A stretch of DNA of 64,000 nucleotides from an uncultured Pseudovibrio sp. (lineage in GTDB: Bacteria > Pseudomonadota > Alphaproteobacteria > Rhizobiales > Stappiaceae), in assembly GCA_947496145.1 (NCBI GenBank), contig CANMBS010000018.1, forward strand, positions 1 through 64,000. The letters are read 5' to 3'. The translations under genes and the position numbers were made by a program. Position 1 is the first letter of the stretch, and every line of letters starts with the position of its first letter. The notes below the pieces were generated by a model, which saw nothing but the letters and a program-made list of their open reading frames with translations, did not search any database and was not told the DNA's origin. This document shows, in pieces, positions 9,875-19,192 of this stretch.

Positions 9875-12061
9875 ATGAGCGTTTCTACCTCCCGTCGTGG
9901 TTTCCTCAAAGGCGCGGCAGCTTCTGCCGCGGCTGTTCTCGTCATTGGTGTTGCACCATCCGGTGTCATGGCCGCAGGTAATGCCGCCGACACCACCATG
10001 CTTAACCCGTTTGTGAAGATCTCAGGTGATGGCACTGTCACTGCCATCGTCAAGCACTTTGAAAAAGGGCAAGGACCGGCAACCGGCCTCACCACCCTGA
10101 TTGCCGAAGAACTGGGCGTCAGCATGGATGCGATTGAGTATGAGTTCGCGCCGTCTAATCCTAAGCTTTACAACAACAAGGCATTCGGCCCTTTTCAGGG
10201 CACAGGCGGCTCTACCGCAATGTTCAACAGCTTCCAGCAGTACCGAAAAGCAGGTGCTGCTGCCCGCGAAGTTCTGCTTCAGGCAGCTTCTCACGCATGG
10301 GATGTGCCTGTTGCTCAGCTCAAGCTGGAAGATGGCGTAATCTCTGGTGCTGGCAACAAAGCGCCAGTTGGTCAATTCGTTGCTGCCGCCAGCACACTGA
10401 CAGCCCCTGAAGAACCACGCCTGAAAGATCCCTCCGAGTTCAAGCTGATCGGTAATGCCAGTGTCCGCCGCAAGGATACGCCGCCAAAGATCAACGGCAC
10501 TGCCATGTACGCCATGGATGTGCAGCTTGATAACCAGATGGTCGTGGTCATCAAGCGCCCGACCCGACGTGGTGGAACGATTGCTTCATTTGATGACAGC
10601 GCGGCTAAAGCCGTCAAAGGCTTCATCCGTGCAGCCACGCTGCCGAATAAGGCAGGCGTTGCTGTTTACGCCGAAAACACATGGGCAGCTTTGCAGGCCC
10701 GCGAAGCACTGGACGTTACCTTTGACAATTCTGCCGCTGAACGCCGCAGTTCTGAGGATGTCTATAACGAACTGATGGCCGCAGTAAACACGGCGCCGGA
10801 ATACAACCTGACCAAGAACGATCAGGCTGAAGTTGCAAGGGCCATCGACAAGGCCGACAAGGTGCTGGAAGAGACTTTCTACTTCCCGCTACTGGCCCAT
10901 GCGCCAATGGAACCGCTGACCTGTACCATTGAAGCAACCGAAGACGGTGGCATCATCCTGCATGACGGTGCCCAGATGCCAACCTCACCACACGCAGCAC
11001 TGGCACAGATCTTCAAGCTGCCAATGGAAAAAGTGCAGATCAACACCATGTTCGCCGGTGGCTCTTTTGGTCGCCGTGCAACACCAACGGTTGATTATCA
11101 GGTGGAAGCCGCACTGGCCTTCGTCATGACGGATCGCAGCCGCCCGGTAAAACTGGTCTGGTCTCGCGAAGATGACATCACTGGCGGCTACTATCGCCCG
11201 GCCTTCGCGCACAAAGTCCGTGTTGGTCTGGATGCGGAAGGCAACATTGTCGGCTGGGATCATCGCATTGCTGGTCAGTCCATCTCCAAAGGCACACCGT
11301 TTGAGTCTTTCTCGGTCCACGACGGTGTCGACCATCTCTCCGTAGAAGGTGTCACCCCACCCCCCTACTCCATTCCAGGCATGTTTGCTGGCCTGACAGA
11401 CATCAAGCCAGCCACAACCGTGCTGTGGTGGCGTTCTGTGGGTCACACCCACACAGCCTACGTCATGGAAAGCATGATGGACGCCGCAGCCGTTGCAGCT
11501 GGCCGGGATCCGGTTGAGTTCCGTCTCGCCCACTTGTCTGGTGATACAGCCGATGAAAAACGTCTGACCGACGTTCTCAAACTGGCGGCTGAAAATGCGG
11601 GCTGGGGCACGCCAGCAGACGGGCGCACTCAAGGTGTCGCGGTACACAAGTCCTTCGGCAGCTATGTAGCAGAAGTGGTCGAAATCTCCGGTGATCCCGA
11701 AAATGGTGTGAAGATCGAAAAAGTCACCTGTGCTGTTGATTGCGGCATCCCGGTCAACCCGGACGTGATCAAGGCGCAAATGGAAGGCGGCATTGGTTAT
11801 GGTATTGGCCACGCCATGCGAGATGAGATCACACTGGAGGACGGCGAAGTTATCCAGCAAAACTTCCCGGACTACGAGCCGCTCCGCATCGGGGACATTG
11901 CGGAGATCGAAACGCACATCGTTCTTACCACCGAGGCTCCAACCGGCGTCGGTGAACCGGGCACACCACCGTCGGCTCCGGCACTGGCAAACGCCATCGC
12001 CGCGAAGGGCACACGTGTGACCCGGCTACCAATGAGCAAAGCTGGTGTCACCTTCACCTGA
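9875..12061 (+). CDS. iorB: Molybdopterin-binding subunit, isoquinoline 1-oxidoreductase beta-like
   Basis: The protein has 728 residues and a twin-arginine leader (TSRRGFLKGAAAS), so the enzyme probably acts in the periplasm. Two aldehyde oxidase/xanthine dehydrogenase molybdopterin-binding regions follow. Features include GGSFGRRA near residue 400 and a C-terminal GVGEPGTPPSAPALANAI, which carries the family's active-site glutamate. The gene follows iorA with 1 bp between stop and start. Bacterial relatives of this two-subunit type often oxidise aldehydes or N-heteroaromatics using a cytochrome acceptor. The substrate cannot be told from sequence. Confidence 0.9.
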   Translation: MSVSTSRRGFLKGAAASAAAVLVIGVAPSGVMAAGNAADTTMLNPFVKISGDGTVTAIVKHFEKGQGPATGLTTLIAEELGVSMDAIEYEFAPSNPKLYNNKAFGPFQGTGGSTAMFNSFQQYRKAGAAAREVLLQAASHAWDVPVAQLKLEDGVISGAGNKAPVGQFVAAASTLTAPEEPRLKDPSEFKLIGNASVRRKDTPPKINGTAMYAMDVQLDNQMVVVIKRPTRRGGTIASFDDSAAKAVKGFIRAATLPNKAGVAVYAENTWAALQAREALDVTFDNSAAERRSSEDVYNELMAAVNTAPEYNLTKNDQAEVARAIDKADKVLEETFYFPLLAHAPMEPLTCTIEATEDGGIILHDGAQMPTSPHAALAQIFKLPMEKVQINTMFAGGSFGRRATPTVDYQVEAALAFVMTDRSRPVKLVWSREDDITGGYYRPAFAHKVRVGLDAEGNIVGWDHRIAGQSISKGTPFESFSVHDGVDHLSVEGVTPPPYSIPGMFAGLTDIKPATTVLWWRSVGHTHTAYVMESMMDAAAVAAGRDPVEFRLAHLSGDTADEKRLTDVLKLAAENAGWGTPADGRTQGVAVHKSFGSYVAEVVEISGDPENGVKIEKVTCAVDCGIPVNPDVIKAQMEGGIGYGIGHAMRDEITLEDGEVIQQNFPDYEPLRIGDIAEIETHIVLTTEAPTGVGEPGTPPSAPALANAIAAKGTRVTRLPMSKAGVTFT

Positions 12062-12076
12062 GCGAAAATAATCATG

Positions 12077-12113
12077 AAAGGCAGGCCTGGAGACTGATCC
12101 GGGCCTGCCTTTT
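12077..12113 (+). terminator. Rho-independent terminator after iorB
   Basis: The stem AAAGGCAGGCC with GGCCTGCCTTT is followed by a short T run, 15 bp after the iorB stop. Confidence 0.85.
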
Positions 12114-12120
12114 GCGTTTC

Positions 12121-12176
12121 AACGCAGAAAAAACGTAAAAAACGCAGATCAACGCAAATTGTGACATAGCAACGCA
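12121..12176. repeat. Helically phased AACGCA repeats, site 1
   Basis: AACGCA occurs at 12121, 12141, 12151 and 12171, with a degenerate AACGTA at 12132. All exact copies sit on a 10-bp grid. An inverted copy (TGCGTT) is at 12113. The array lies between the iorB terminator and the ato operon. The same word recurs with similar phasing at 44935-44960 and 53440-53487. A dispersed DNA-binding protein site is inferred, with no known regulator assigned. Confidence 0.6.
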
Positions 12177-12179
12177 AAC

Positions 12180-12199
12180 CCATCAATGATCATTGATGG
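12180..12199. promoter_or_regulatory. 20-bp perfect palindrome upstream of the ato operon
   Basis: Two 10-bp arms, CCATCAATGA and TCATTGATGG, join without a spacer. The palindrome sits 345 bp upstream of atoD and a few bases from the AACGCA array. A second imperfect inverted repeat (GTGAATG, 4-bp loop, CATTCAC) is at 12213-12230. A dimeric repressor site is possible. The rest of the region up to 12540 shows no gene. Confidence 0.5.
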
Positions 12200-12543
12200 C
12201 CTTGCAAGAACTGTGAATGGGCTCATTCACCATTCGGTCAGACCGTCACTCACATTCGAGAGGCAGCAGAGAAACTTGAGACAGTGGCTCTCTGCTTTCC
12301 TTCGCCCAGTTCAAAGTGGTCAGGTCACCCTTTATGGAGCTATCTTGCTGAAATAGAAGCATATAATCTTCTTACTTCGAGTTCTTACAACTCGCTCAGT
12401 CTAAGACGGTTATGCTGAAAGCATGGAAGAATACGCATTTTCCCTTTGAATATTTTTGAAAAATGCAGCTTACATCACTGGCATATTAGACTTTTGAAAT
12501 TGGGAGTAACTTTGTTTCACTGACAACTTCAGTGAGATAAAAA

Positions 12544-13194
12544 ATGCAACTCAAGCCCACCATTACCGTTGAGGATGCTGCGAGTAAAGTATCTTCCGGC
12601 ATGACCGTTATGATCGGCGGTTTCATGGCTGTTGGCAGCCCTCTGAAAATCATTGATGCCCTGGTGCAATCAAACACAGACGATTTACATGTCGTTTGCA
12701 ACGACTCCGGATTTGCTGATCAAGGATGTGGCAAACTAATTTCAAATCGCCAGGTTTCTAAGTTAACTGCATCCCATGTCGGGTTAAATCCGGAAACCGG
12801 CGTGCAGATGAATGCAGGTACGCTTGCTGTAAATCTGGTCCCACAAGGTACACTGATTGAGCAAATCCGCAGTGCTGGCGCCGGGCTTGGTGGTGTTCTT
12901 ACTCAAACTGGACTGGGCACCGTTGTCGAAGAAGGTAAGCAAAAAGTTCAGTGTGCTGGCCTCGAATACCTTTTAGAAATGCCGATTGCAGCAGATGTTG
13001 CCCTGATCAAGGCATCTATTGTTGACCTTGCTGGCAACTGCATTTTTAAAAAGACAACTAAGAACTTCAATCCAGTCATGGCAACGGCTGCAACAACGGT
13101 GATTGTCGAAACAGACAGCATTGTTGAAGTGGGAGAAATTGAAGCAGACAGCTTCATGCTTCCCGGCACGTTCATTGACTACATAGTGGTTTGA
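12544..13194 (+). CDS. atoD: Acetate/acetoacetate CoA-transferase subunit alpha
   Basis: This is a 216-residue class I CoA-transferase alpha subunit with the GxxGxxG-like nucleotide-binding region VMIGGFMAVGSP and the family block GLGTVVEEGK. With AtoA it activates acetoacetate or short-chain acids with CoA. It is the first gene of atoDABE, and atoA begins 10 bp after it. The enzymes support growth on short-chain fatty acids or ketone bodies. The symbol follows E. coli gene content. Confidence 0.9.
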   Translation: MQLKPTITVEDAASKVSSGMTVMIGGFMAVGSPLKIIDALVQSNTDDLHVVCNDSGFADQGCGKLISNRQVSKLTASHVGLNPETGVQMNAGTLAVNLVPQGTLIEQIRSAGAGLGGVLTQTGLGTVVEEGKQKVQCAGLEYLLEMPIAADVALIKASIVDLAGNCIFKKTTKNFNPVMATAATTVIVETDSIVEVGEIEADSFMLPGTFIDYIVV

Positions 13195-13204
13195 GGTCTT
13201 CTCC

Positions 13205-13864
13205 ATGAGCAAAGAAATAGTAAGAAACGCAATTGCAGCACGTGTTGCAAAAGAGTTGCGGCCAGGTTCCTTAGTTAATCTTGGAATTGGTATGCCAACA
13301 CTGGTCGCCAAACACGTTGACGATAGTCAGGGCATCCTGTTTCAGTCAGAAAATGGCATGATCGGCGTCAGTGCTGACTTGCCGGACAAAGATCACCTGG
13401 ACAATGATATTACCAATGCAGGTGGCCAGCCCGTCTGCGCAGTTCCAGAAGTCTCTTTCTTTGATAGTGCACTTTCTTTCGCCATCATTCGTGGTGGGCA
13501 TGTTGATGCGTCTGTGCTCGGTGCCCTTGAGGTTGATCAATACGGTAATCTTGCCAACTGGATCATTCCGGGAAAAGCGGTCCCGGGAATGGGCGGTGCA
13601 ATGGATCTCGTGATGGGGGCACGCACAGTCATTGTTGCAATGGAGCATTGTGATAAGCGCGGTAATCCAAAAGTGCTGAGCAAATGCACCTTGCCTCTCA
13701 CAGCTTCTTACGTTGTCAATTTGATTGTGACAGAAAAAGCAGTCATCCGCGTAACTCAAGATGGTCTGATTTTAGAAGAGGTTGCTAAAGGCCTGTCTGT
13801 CGAGGAGGTGCAAGCCTGCACCGATGCACCTTTAGCCGTTACTGACAATCTCAAACACTTCTAA
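13205..13864 (+). CDS. atoA: Acetate/acetoacetate CoA-transferase subunit beta
   Basis: This 219-residue CoA-transferase beta subunit has the catalytic glutamate E49 in FQSENGMIGV and the conserved GGHVDASVLGALEVDQYGNL segment. It works as a heteromer with AtoD. It lies between atoD and the thiolase gene with short intergenic gaps, consistent with one transcript. Confidence 0.92.
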   Translation: MSKEIVRNAIAARVAKELRPGSLVNLGIGMPTLVAKHVDDSQGILFQSENGMIGVSADLPDKDHLDNDITNAGGQPVCAVPEVSFFDSALSFAIIRGGHVDASVLGALEVDQYGNLANWIIPGKAVPGMGGAMDLVMGARTVIVAMEHCDKRGNPKVLSKCTLPLTASYVVNLIVTEKAVIRVTQDGLILEEVAKGLSVEEVQACTDAPLAVTDNLKHF

Positions 13865-13879
13865 GAGAAAGACAAACTT

Positions 13880-15070
13880 ATGAAACTTTCTGATATCGCA
13901 ATTGTTAGTGCTGGCCGAACTGCGACCGGATCATTTGGTGGCTCTCTTGCAACGCTTTCAGCAGTTGAAATCGGGGTTGCGTGTGCAAAAGGCATAATTG
14001 AGCGCGCAGGTATTTCACCCTCTGATATTGACGAGGTGTTGCTCGGTAATGTGCTACATGCCGGATGTGGTCAAAACGTTGCGCGTCAAGTTCAACTCGG
14101 TGCTGGTATTCCCGAAACAAGCACTGCTACTACTATTTCCAAAGTATGCGGTGCTGGATTAAAAGCGATTGCTTTGGGGGCGCAAGCAATTTGGGCAGGA
14201 GACAAAGAAGTTGTTCTGGCTGGTGGCACCGAAAGTATGAGCAACGCGCCTTTTGTAATCGATAGTGTACGATGGGGAAAGAAACTTGGTAATACCGAGA
14301 CTATTGATACGTTGTTGAAAGACGGCCTGACGGATGCATTTAACAATATTCACATGGGCATTACAGCAGAGAATCTGGCAGAAATTTTTGACATTACACG
14401 TGAGCAGCAAGATCAGTTTGCTTTAGAAAGTCAAACTAGGGCAATGGATGCTCAAACCAGCGGATATTTTAAAGATGAAATTATTCCGATTGAAATCCAA
14501 ACCCCTAAAAAAACTGTTGTGTTCGATAAAGACGAATACATAAGGCCAGAAACAACACTGGATGCACTGCAAAAGCTTAGACCTGCTTTCAAAAAAGACG
14601 GCACCGTAACGGCTGGAAACGCTTCGGGGATCAACGATGGTGCCGCCATGGTGCTCTTAATGACTGTTGAGAAGGCCGAGGCTATGGGGCTTGTTCCATT
14701 AGCTATCATTACATCATATGCAAGCGCTGGTGTTGATCCGGCGACGATGGGGTATGGACCTGTACCAGCAACAGTAAAAGCCTTACAAAAAGCTGGTCTT
14801 GAGCTCGCTGACATCGATCTGGTTGAGTGCAATGAGGCGTTCGCGGCACAATCTTTGAGCGTCATGAAAGAGCTTGGTTTAGATCCCGAAATTACTAATG
14901 TTAATGGTGGAGCTATCGCGCTTGGTCATCCCATTGGCGCATCGGGAGCGCGGATACTTGTAACATTGCTGCATGAAATGCTCAGACGCAAATCCAAAAC
15001 CGGGCTCGCGACTTTGTGCATTGGCGGCGGTATGGGCATCAGCATGATTATCAACACACCGTCGAAATAG
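13880..15070 (+). CDS. atoB: Acetyl-CoA C-acetyltransferase (thiolase II)
   Basis: This 396-residue thiolase has the acyl-accepting C90 in [17 protein letters not shown], the GHPIGASG histidine loop and the second catalytic cysteine in CIGGGMG. It splits acetoacetyl-CoA into two acetyl-CoA after CoA transfer by AtoDA. It starts 15 bp after atoA. A second thiolase at 39720 belongs to a different, fatty-acid operon. Confidence 0.93.
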   Translation: MKLSDIAIVSAGRTATGSFGGSLATLSAVEIGVACAKGIIERAGISPSDIDEVLLGNVLHAGCGQNVARQVQLGAGIPETSTATTISKVCGAGLKAIALGAQAIWAGDKEVVLAGGTESMSNAPFVIDSVRWGKKLGNTETIDTLLKDGLTDAFNNIHMGITAENLAEIFDITREQQDQFALESQTRAMDAQTSGYFKDEIIPIEIQTPKKTVVFDKDEYIRPETTLDALQKLRPAFKKDGTVTAGNASGINDGAAMVLLMTVEKAEAMGLVPLAIITSYASAGVDPATMGYGPVPATVKALQKAGLELADIDLVECNEAFAAQSLSVMKELGLDPEITNVNGGAIALGHPIGASGARILVTLLHEMLRRKSKTGLATLCIGGGMGISMIINTPSK

Positions 15071-15214
15071 TCCAAACCTCTAAGGGTATTTTGCGCTGCA
15101 TAGAGGGAGGAGGAGGCAAATTGCACCCTCGTTGCAAAATGTCAGCTCATGTTGGGAGAGAAAAATGAACAGCCAGACCCTTGCTGCTTCAAAAATAAAC
15201 GGGATAGATATCCT

Positions 15215-16540
15215 ATGAACTTACTAGCTTCATTCTTCACAAAACTGGTATCCAGATACTTACCGGATGCCTACGTTCTTGCAATCATCCTGACATTGGC
15301 TGTGTTTTTCTCGGGAATTGCTTTTACTGAATCATCAGTCAGCAATATGATTGGCTATTGGGGCGATGGTGTTTGGGCATTACTTAAGTTTACAATGCAA
15401 ATGTGCATTGTTATCGTTACCGGTCATGCACTTGCGTCTGCCAGGCAAGTTCAGGTGCTGATGAAAAAGATCACCTCGCTTGTACATCAACCTGCCATGG
15501 CTGCAGCTGTAGTTGGTTTGTTTTCAGCTGTTATGTGCTCTATCCAGTGGGGCTTTGGTCTTATCGTCTCAGCATTGCTTGCACGGCAGTTTGCAAAGCA
15601 CATAAAGGGCGTGGATTATCGCGTTCTGGTTGCAGCTGCTTACATGGGATTTATGACCTGGCACGCTGGCCTGATGGCATCAATTCCGCTGGTTGCTGCA
15701 ACAGAAGGTCACCTTTTAGAATCCATGGTTGGGATCATTCCGGTAACAGATACAATCTTTACTTCATATAATATGATCCTGGTTGCGGCCCTTTACGTAG
15801 CTATCCCACTTGTCGCTTATTCTGTGCATCCAAGAGATCCCAAAGCGGTTGTTACAATCAACCCGGCTTTGCTGGCAGAAGACGAGCAAGAAGCGATTGA
15901 GAAACCTGTCTGCACCACGCCTGCAGAACGGTTGGAAAACAGCCGCATTCTTGGAATAGCTGTTGGTTTGCTTGGCTTGTCCTACATGGGATATCTCTGG
16001 CTCACACAGGGTTTCAAGCTTGATCTCAACATTGGTAACTTACTATTCCTGTCTCTGGGCGTCTTGTTTCACGGCTCTCCAATCTCATACGCACGAGCTA
16101 TCAAAAATGGCGCAATGGCAACATCCAGCGTGATTTTGCAGTTTCCATTCTATGGTGGCATTCAGCGTATGATGGACCATTCCGGATTAGGTGAGTCTGT
16201 CACCAAATGGTTTGTGGATGCAGGATCAGAAGCCACATTCCCCGCACTGACCTTCTTTGCATCTGCCGTTATCAACTTTGTTGTTCCAAGCGGTGGTGGG
16301 CATTGGATTGTTCAAGGTCCACTCGTAATGCCCGGAGCCATTGAACTCGGCGTTGATTCTGGTGTTGCAGCGATGTCGATTGCTTACGGAGATATGTGGA
16401 GCAATATGGCTCAGCCATTCTGGGCACTGCCTGCGCTTGCAGTAGCTGGTTTGGGGATCCGGGATATCATGGGTTTTACGATCACAGCTATGGTTGTAAC
16501 ACTGCCACTGTTTATGTTCACGCTATTCGTACTGGTTTAA
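15215..16540 (+). CDS. atoE: Short-chain fatty acid transporter AtoE
   Basis: This 441-residue polytopic membrane protein matches the AtoE family and its E. coli length (about 440). Features include MCSIQWGFGLIVSALLARQF, MTWHAGLMASIPL and the C-terminal NFVVPSGGGHWIVQGP. It imports short-chain fatty acids for the enzymes encoded upstream. The frame is open from an ATG at 15149, but the ATG at 15215 gives the normal N-terminus MNLLASFFTKLVSRYLPDAY. It closes the ato operon and a terminator follows. Confidence 0.92.
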   Translation: MNLLASFFTKLVSRYLPDAYVLAIILTLAVFFSGIAFTESSVSNMIGYWGDGVWALLKFTMQMCIVIVTGHALASARQVQVLMKKITSLVHQPAMAAAVVGLFSAVMCSIQWGFGLIVSALLARQFAKHIKGVDYRVLVAAAYMGFMTWHAGLMASIPLVAATEGHLLESMVGIIPVTDTIFTSYNMILVAALYVAIPLVAYSVHPRDPKAVVTINPALLAEDEQEAIEKPVCTTPAERLENSRILGIAVGLLGLSYMGYLWLTQGFKLDLNIGNLLFLSLGVLFHGSPISYARAIKNGAMATSSVILQFPFYGGIQRMMDHSGLGESVTKWFVDAGSEATFPALTFFASAVINFVVPSGGGHWIVQGPLVMPGAIELGVDSGVAAMSIAYGDMWSNMAQPFWALPALAVAGLGIRDIMGFTITAMVVTLPLFMFTLFVLV

Positions 16541-16573
16541 ACGCCAAAACACACATCAGTAATCAACAATCAG

Positions 16574-16605
16574 AAGCGAATGACCGATCGGTCATTCGCT
16601 TTTTT
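16574..16605 (+). terminator. Rho-independent terminator of the ato operon
   Basis: A perfect stem (AAGCGAATGACC with GGTCATTCGCTT, loop GATC) is followed by TTTT. Confidence 0.9.
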
Positions 16606-16673
16606 ACAGTAAAAACTAATAAAACATCACAGTGACTACGTTAAAATACCGCTCTTATTTGTAAAATTTCAGA

Positions 16674-16709
16674 GTAAAATAAATCGAGAGTTCGTAAAAT
16701 AAATCGAGA
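16674..16709. promoter_or_regulatory. Two 16-bp direct repeats just upstream of the LysR gene
   Basis: GTAAAATAAATCGAGA occurs at 16674-16689 and 16694-16709, 20 bp apart, ending 5 bp before the LysR start codon. A third partial copy (GTAAAATTTC) is at 16661. The position suggests autoregulation of the LysR gene or binding that blocks its translation start. Confidence 0.6.
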
Positions 16710-16714
16710 CTGAT

Positions 16715-17674
16715 ATGTTTGCCTGCGAAAACCACTCTGTCTGTTTGAAACCCCCGATCAAACACGGCCAGTTTGATAAAATGGCATTTCTGTCTCACGT
16801 TTCTACCAGCGGTTCGATTTCAGCAGCCGCGGAGCATTATAATATTTCCATTCCGACTGGTTCCAGGTGGATTAGTGAACTGGAAAAAGAACTTGGATTA
16901 AAACTGATTAAACGCAATGGACCGCAAATTTCCCTCACGCAGAATGGAGAATATGTAGTTCGGAAAATTAGCGAGATTACAGACTCTGTACATCAGATAA
17001 AACACGACATTGAAAGCTTCGCCAGCGAGCCTTCCGGCAGTGTAAGAATTTGCTGCACACCTGTATTTGCAAGTAAATATATTCTACCAGTTATTTCGGA
17101 TTTTACAGAAAAGTATCCCAAGATTATATTTGATTTAGAAGTCGATCCATATGGTCTGGAATCCTATCAACGCTACGATATTGTTATCAGTGCTTTGTGT
17201 AGTTATGATGAGCGGTTGGAAAAGGATATTTTAAAAGTAAAGAAGAACATCATCAATGATCCTATTCTTCTGGTTGCCAACCAGGATTATATTGAAAAAC
17301 ATGGCACTCCTGAAAAGCCATCAGATCTGAACGCTCACAGATGCCTTTACGCACGCTCACTTACCAAAACACGAGAGTGGGCGTTTAAAACGAATGACCA
17401 CACTGAACTGATCCATTTAAATTACGTTCTGGAAGTCAGTGATTGTAACTTACTCTTGGAAGCCGCGCTTTTGGGAATGGGCGTTGCCTATCTGCCCAAG
17501 CACGTAGTGTGCAAGGAAATTGAAGCAGGCACTTTGCAACAACTCATGCCAGAAGTCGAAACCTCTAAGTGGCGATTAAATATGTATTACGAACAGACAC
17601 AGCATATTGATCTGGCAGCAGAATTGTTCAAAGATCATTTCAGGACTTATATCGGTAAATATTATATTGGATGA
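16715..17674 (+). CDS. LysR-family transcriptional regulator
   Basis: The protein has 319 residues. An N-terminal winged helix-turn-helix spans about 20-80 (FLSHVSTSGSISAAAEHYNI, SRWISELEKELG, RNGPQISLTQNGE). A LysR substrate-binding domain follows to the C-terminus. The first ~18 residues precede the usual start of the family, so M23 could be the true start. The gene is downstream of the ato operon on the same strand but has its own upstream repeats. Regulation of ato is possible but not shown. Confidence 0.88.
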   Translation: MFACENHSVCLKPPIKHGQFDKMAFLSHVSTSGSISAAAEHYNISIPTGSRWISELEKELGLKLIKRNGPQISLTQNGEYVVRKISEITDSVHQIKHDIESFASEPSGSVRICCTPVFASKYILPVISDFTEKYPKIIFDLEVDPYGLESYQRYDIVISALCSYDERLEKDILKVKKNIINDPILLVANQDYIEKHGTPEKPSDLNAHRCLYARSLTKTREWAFKTNDHTELIHLNYVLEVSDCNLLLEAALLGMGVAYLPKHVVCKEIEAGTLQQLMPEVETSKWRLNMYYEQTQHIDLAAELFKDHFRTYIGKYYIG

Positions 17675-17867
17675 AGTCATCAACTGTATCTGTCATTATG
17701 CTATTGGTAAGGCTAATGGCCTGTTCAGAAAAGATAATTTCGCGCTACTAACTTAACACTGACATCAGTTATGATGATTAGCAAAGACCAGAGGTGGTTC
17801 CGCTTGATTGGATAGCTGAATTTGTTTCTTAAGTGGATTCGTTCCGATTATGCACTGCGCTAAATGG

Positions 17868-18320
17868 GTTGCAGGTTGTGGTAAGCCTGATCCGGTGTTT
17901 TGCCGTCAAGCGATGAATGCGGCCTTAATTGATTGTAAGACGTGATATAGGAGCCGATGGAGGTTCTCACCTCGCGGACGTTGGTATAGGTTTTCAATTA
18001 GGCCTCTTCGTATTTTTAGTGTGCCAGAGATGTTCGACAAAGACATTGTCGTGCCAGCCTTACTTGCCATCCAATGAGGTCTTGATGCCTTCGCGCTCCA
18101 AGACCCTGGTGAAGTTGGCACTGGTAAGCTGACGACCCTGATCGCTATTGAAGATCTCCGCTCACCCGTGTTTTGCAAGTGCTGCCAGAGCCTCAATACA
18201 TGGACCGGCTTCCATGGTGATTGAGAACCGCCAACTGAGCACTTTGTACGAATACCAGTCGATTATCGCGTTCAGATAGGCATATGAAGTTCCGTCAACC
18301 AGAATAAACCACTCACGTCA
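17868..18320 (-). pseudogene. IS3-family transposase OrfB remnant
   Basis: Read on the minus strand, broken frames give YLNAIIDWYSYKVLSWRF, then EIFNSDQGRQLTSANFTRVL, then WHDNVFVEHLW, and after a frameshift PHSSLDGKTPDQAYHNLQP. These are the DDE-domain and C-terminal blocks of IS3-family OrfB. At least three stops and one frameshift break it, and the N-terminal third and OrfA are absent. It is a dead insertion sequence between the LysR gene and the aldolase operon. Confidence 0.85.
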
Positions 18321-18359
18321 GAGCCCCGTCTTGAACAAAGTAAATGCCCATGCTTGAGG

Positions 18360-18580
18360 GTAAGGCAGCTGCACTTCACTGGACAGCAAATGACAATGTA
18401 TTGAACTACAACACTTATGGTGAGGGAAATAGCCGCTCAATCACTAACCTGAAAGGCCGTGGTGTACCTTAGGATGAAGGTCAGATTGTAGCAGTATTTG
18501 ATGGCAGCCACGGATCATTCCGGCACAATAGAGCAAACAGCCCTGTCACTTTATTTACTGCAGATGAGCGGCGAATATGA
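18360..18580 (+). pseudogene. Unidentified coding fragment
   Basis: One frame with a single stop reads as protein-like sequence: HWTANDNVLNYNTYGEGNSR, then EGQIVAVFDGSHGSFRHNRA and LFTADERRI before a stop. I do not recognise the family. The Gly/Asn/Thr-rich composition suggests the C-terminus of a surface or phage-type protein, but this is a guess. The remaining DNA from 18580 to 19090 shows no gene. Confidence 0.3.
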
Positions 18581-19096
18581 GTCGTTTAAGCACGTGAAGT
18601 AAGCGTGGCTCTCCCCTGTCCTTGTCGCTAATTTGAGTGATCGTGTGCAGTTGGTTCCGGCAAAATGCCTGTCAAAATGAGGAGCATCACCCAAAGTTTT
18701 TCCAGAGGAAGGGAAAATAGCTGTGACAATCCGTCATGCGATAAAACACGCAGGATAATAATACACCCTGATATATGTCAGTCTCGTCTGTTTTGGTATC
18801 TGTGAGATAGCAACTAACCCAAAGGTTCCTCTTGGGTAGTTTTAAAGTTGTCATGTTAAAATTGAAGCTAGTTATAAGCGTTCATCAGCTCCTGAGTTCG
18901 CTGCGAATTTGCAGTACGTAAATAAACTTATTTCAAACAACTGGAATTCCATGCACTTTCGTTTTAAATCATTTCGCACCCGGTGATTTTTTTTTCACCT
19001 TGCGCAAGCTTGCCGCCACCCTCGGCAGGCTACGTCGAAGCAAAGCACCTCGGCACCCCCTCCTGGCTGTGGTGTGAGTTTTGGCGGACATGAGTA

Positions 19097-19156
19097 AAAG
19101 CGAAGTCCGTTCCCTGCTGTTTTAAGGCAGCATTCCCTCCTCCCGGACTTCGCTTT
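19097..19156 (+). promoter_or_regulatory. Long nested hairpin in the aldolase 5' leader
   Basis: A 13-bp perfect inverted repeat (AAAGCGAAGTCCG with CGGACTTCGCTTT) encloses an inner stem (CTGC with GCAG around TGTTTTAAG). The structure ends 36 bp before the aldolase start codon and lacks a T run, so it looks like a leader structure or operator, not a terminator. Similar short inverted motifs (CGAAGC) lie upstream near 19035. Confidence 0.5.
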
Positions 19157-19192
19157 CACTCGCTTCAACACATAGGATCGGAGACCCTTCAG

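Noticed and set aside
10985-11917. A 310-codon minus-strand frame
   Set aside because: It is antisense to iorB and is a compositional shadow.
12121-12176. The AACGCA array as a CRISPR or plasmid replication iterons
   Set aside because: The units are 6 bp with 10-bp spacing, there are no spacers of CRISPR length, and no replication or cas gene is in the window.
18982-18999. GGTGA, eight T and TCACC as a terminator
   Set aside because: The T tract is the loop and not the tail, so it lacks terminator geometry.
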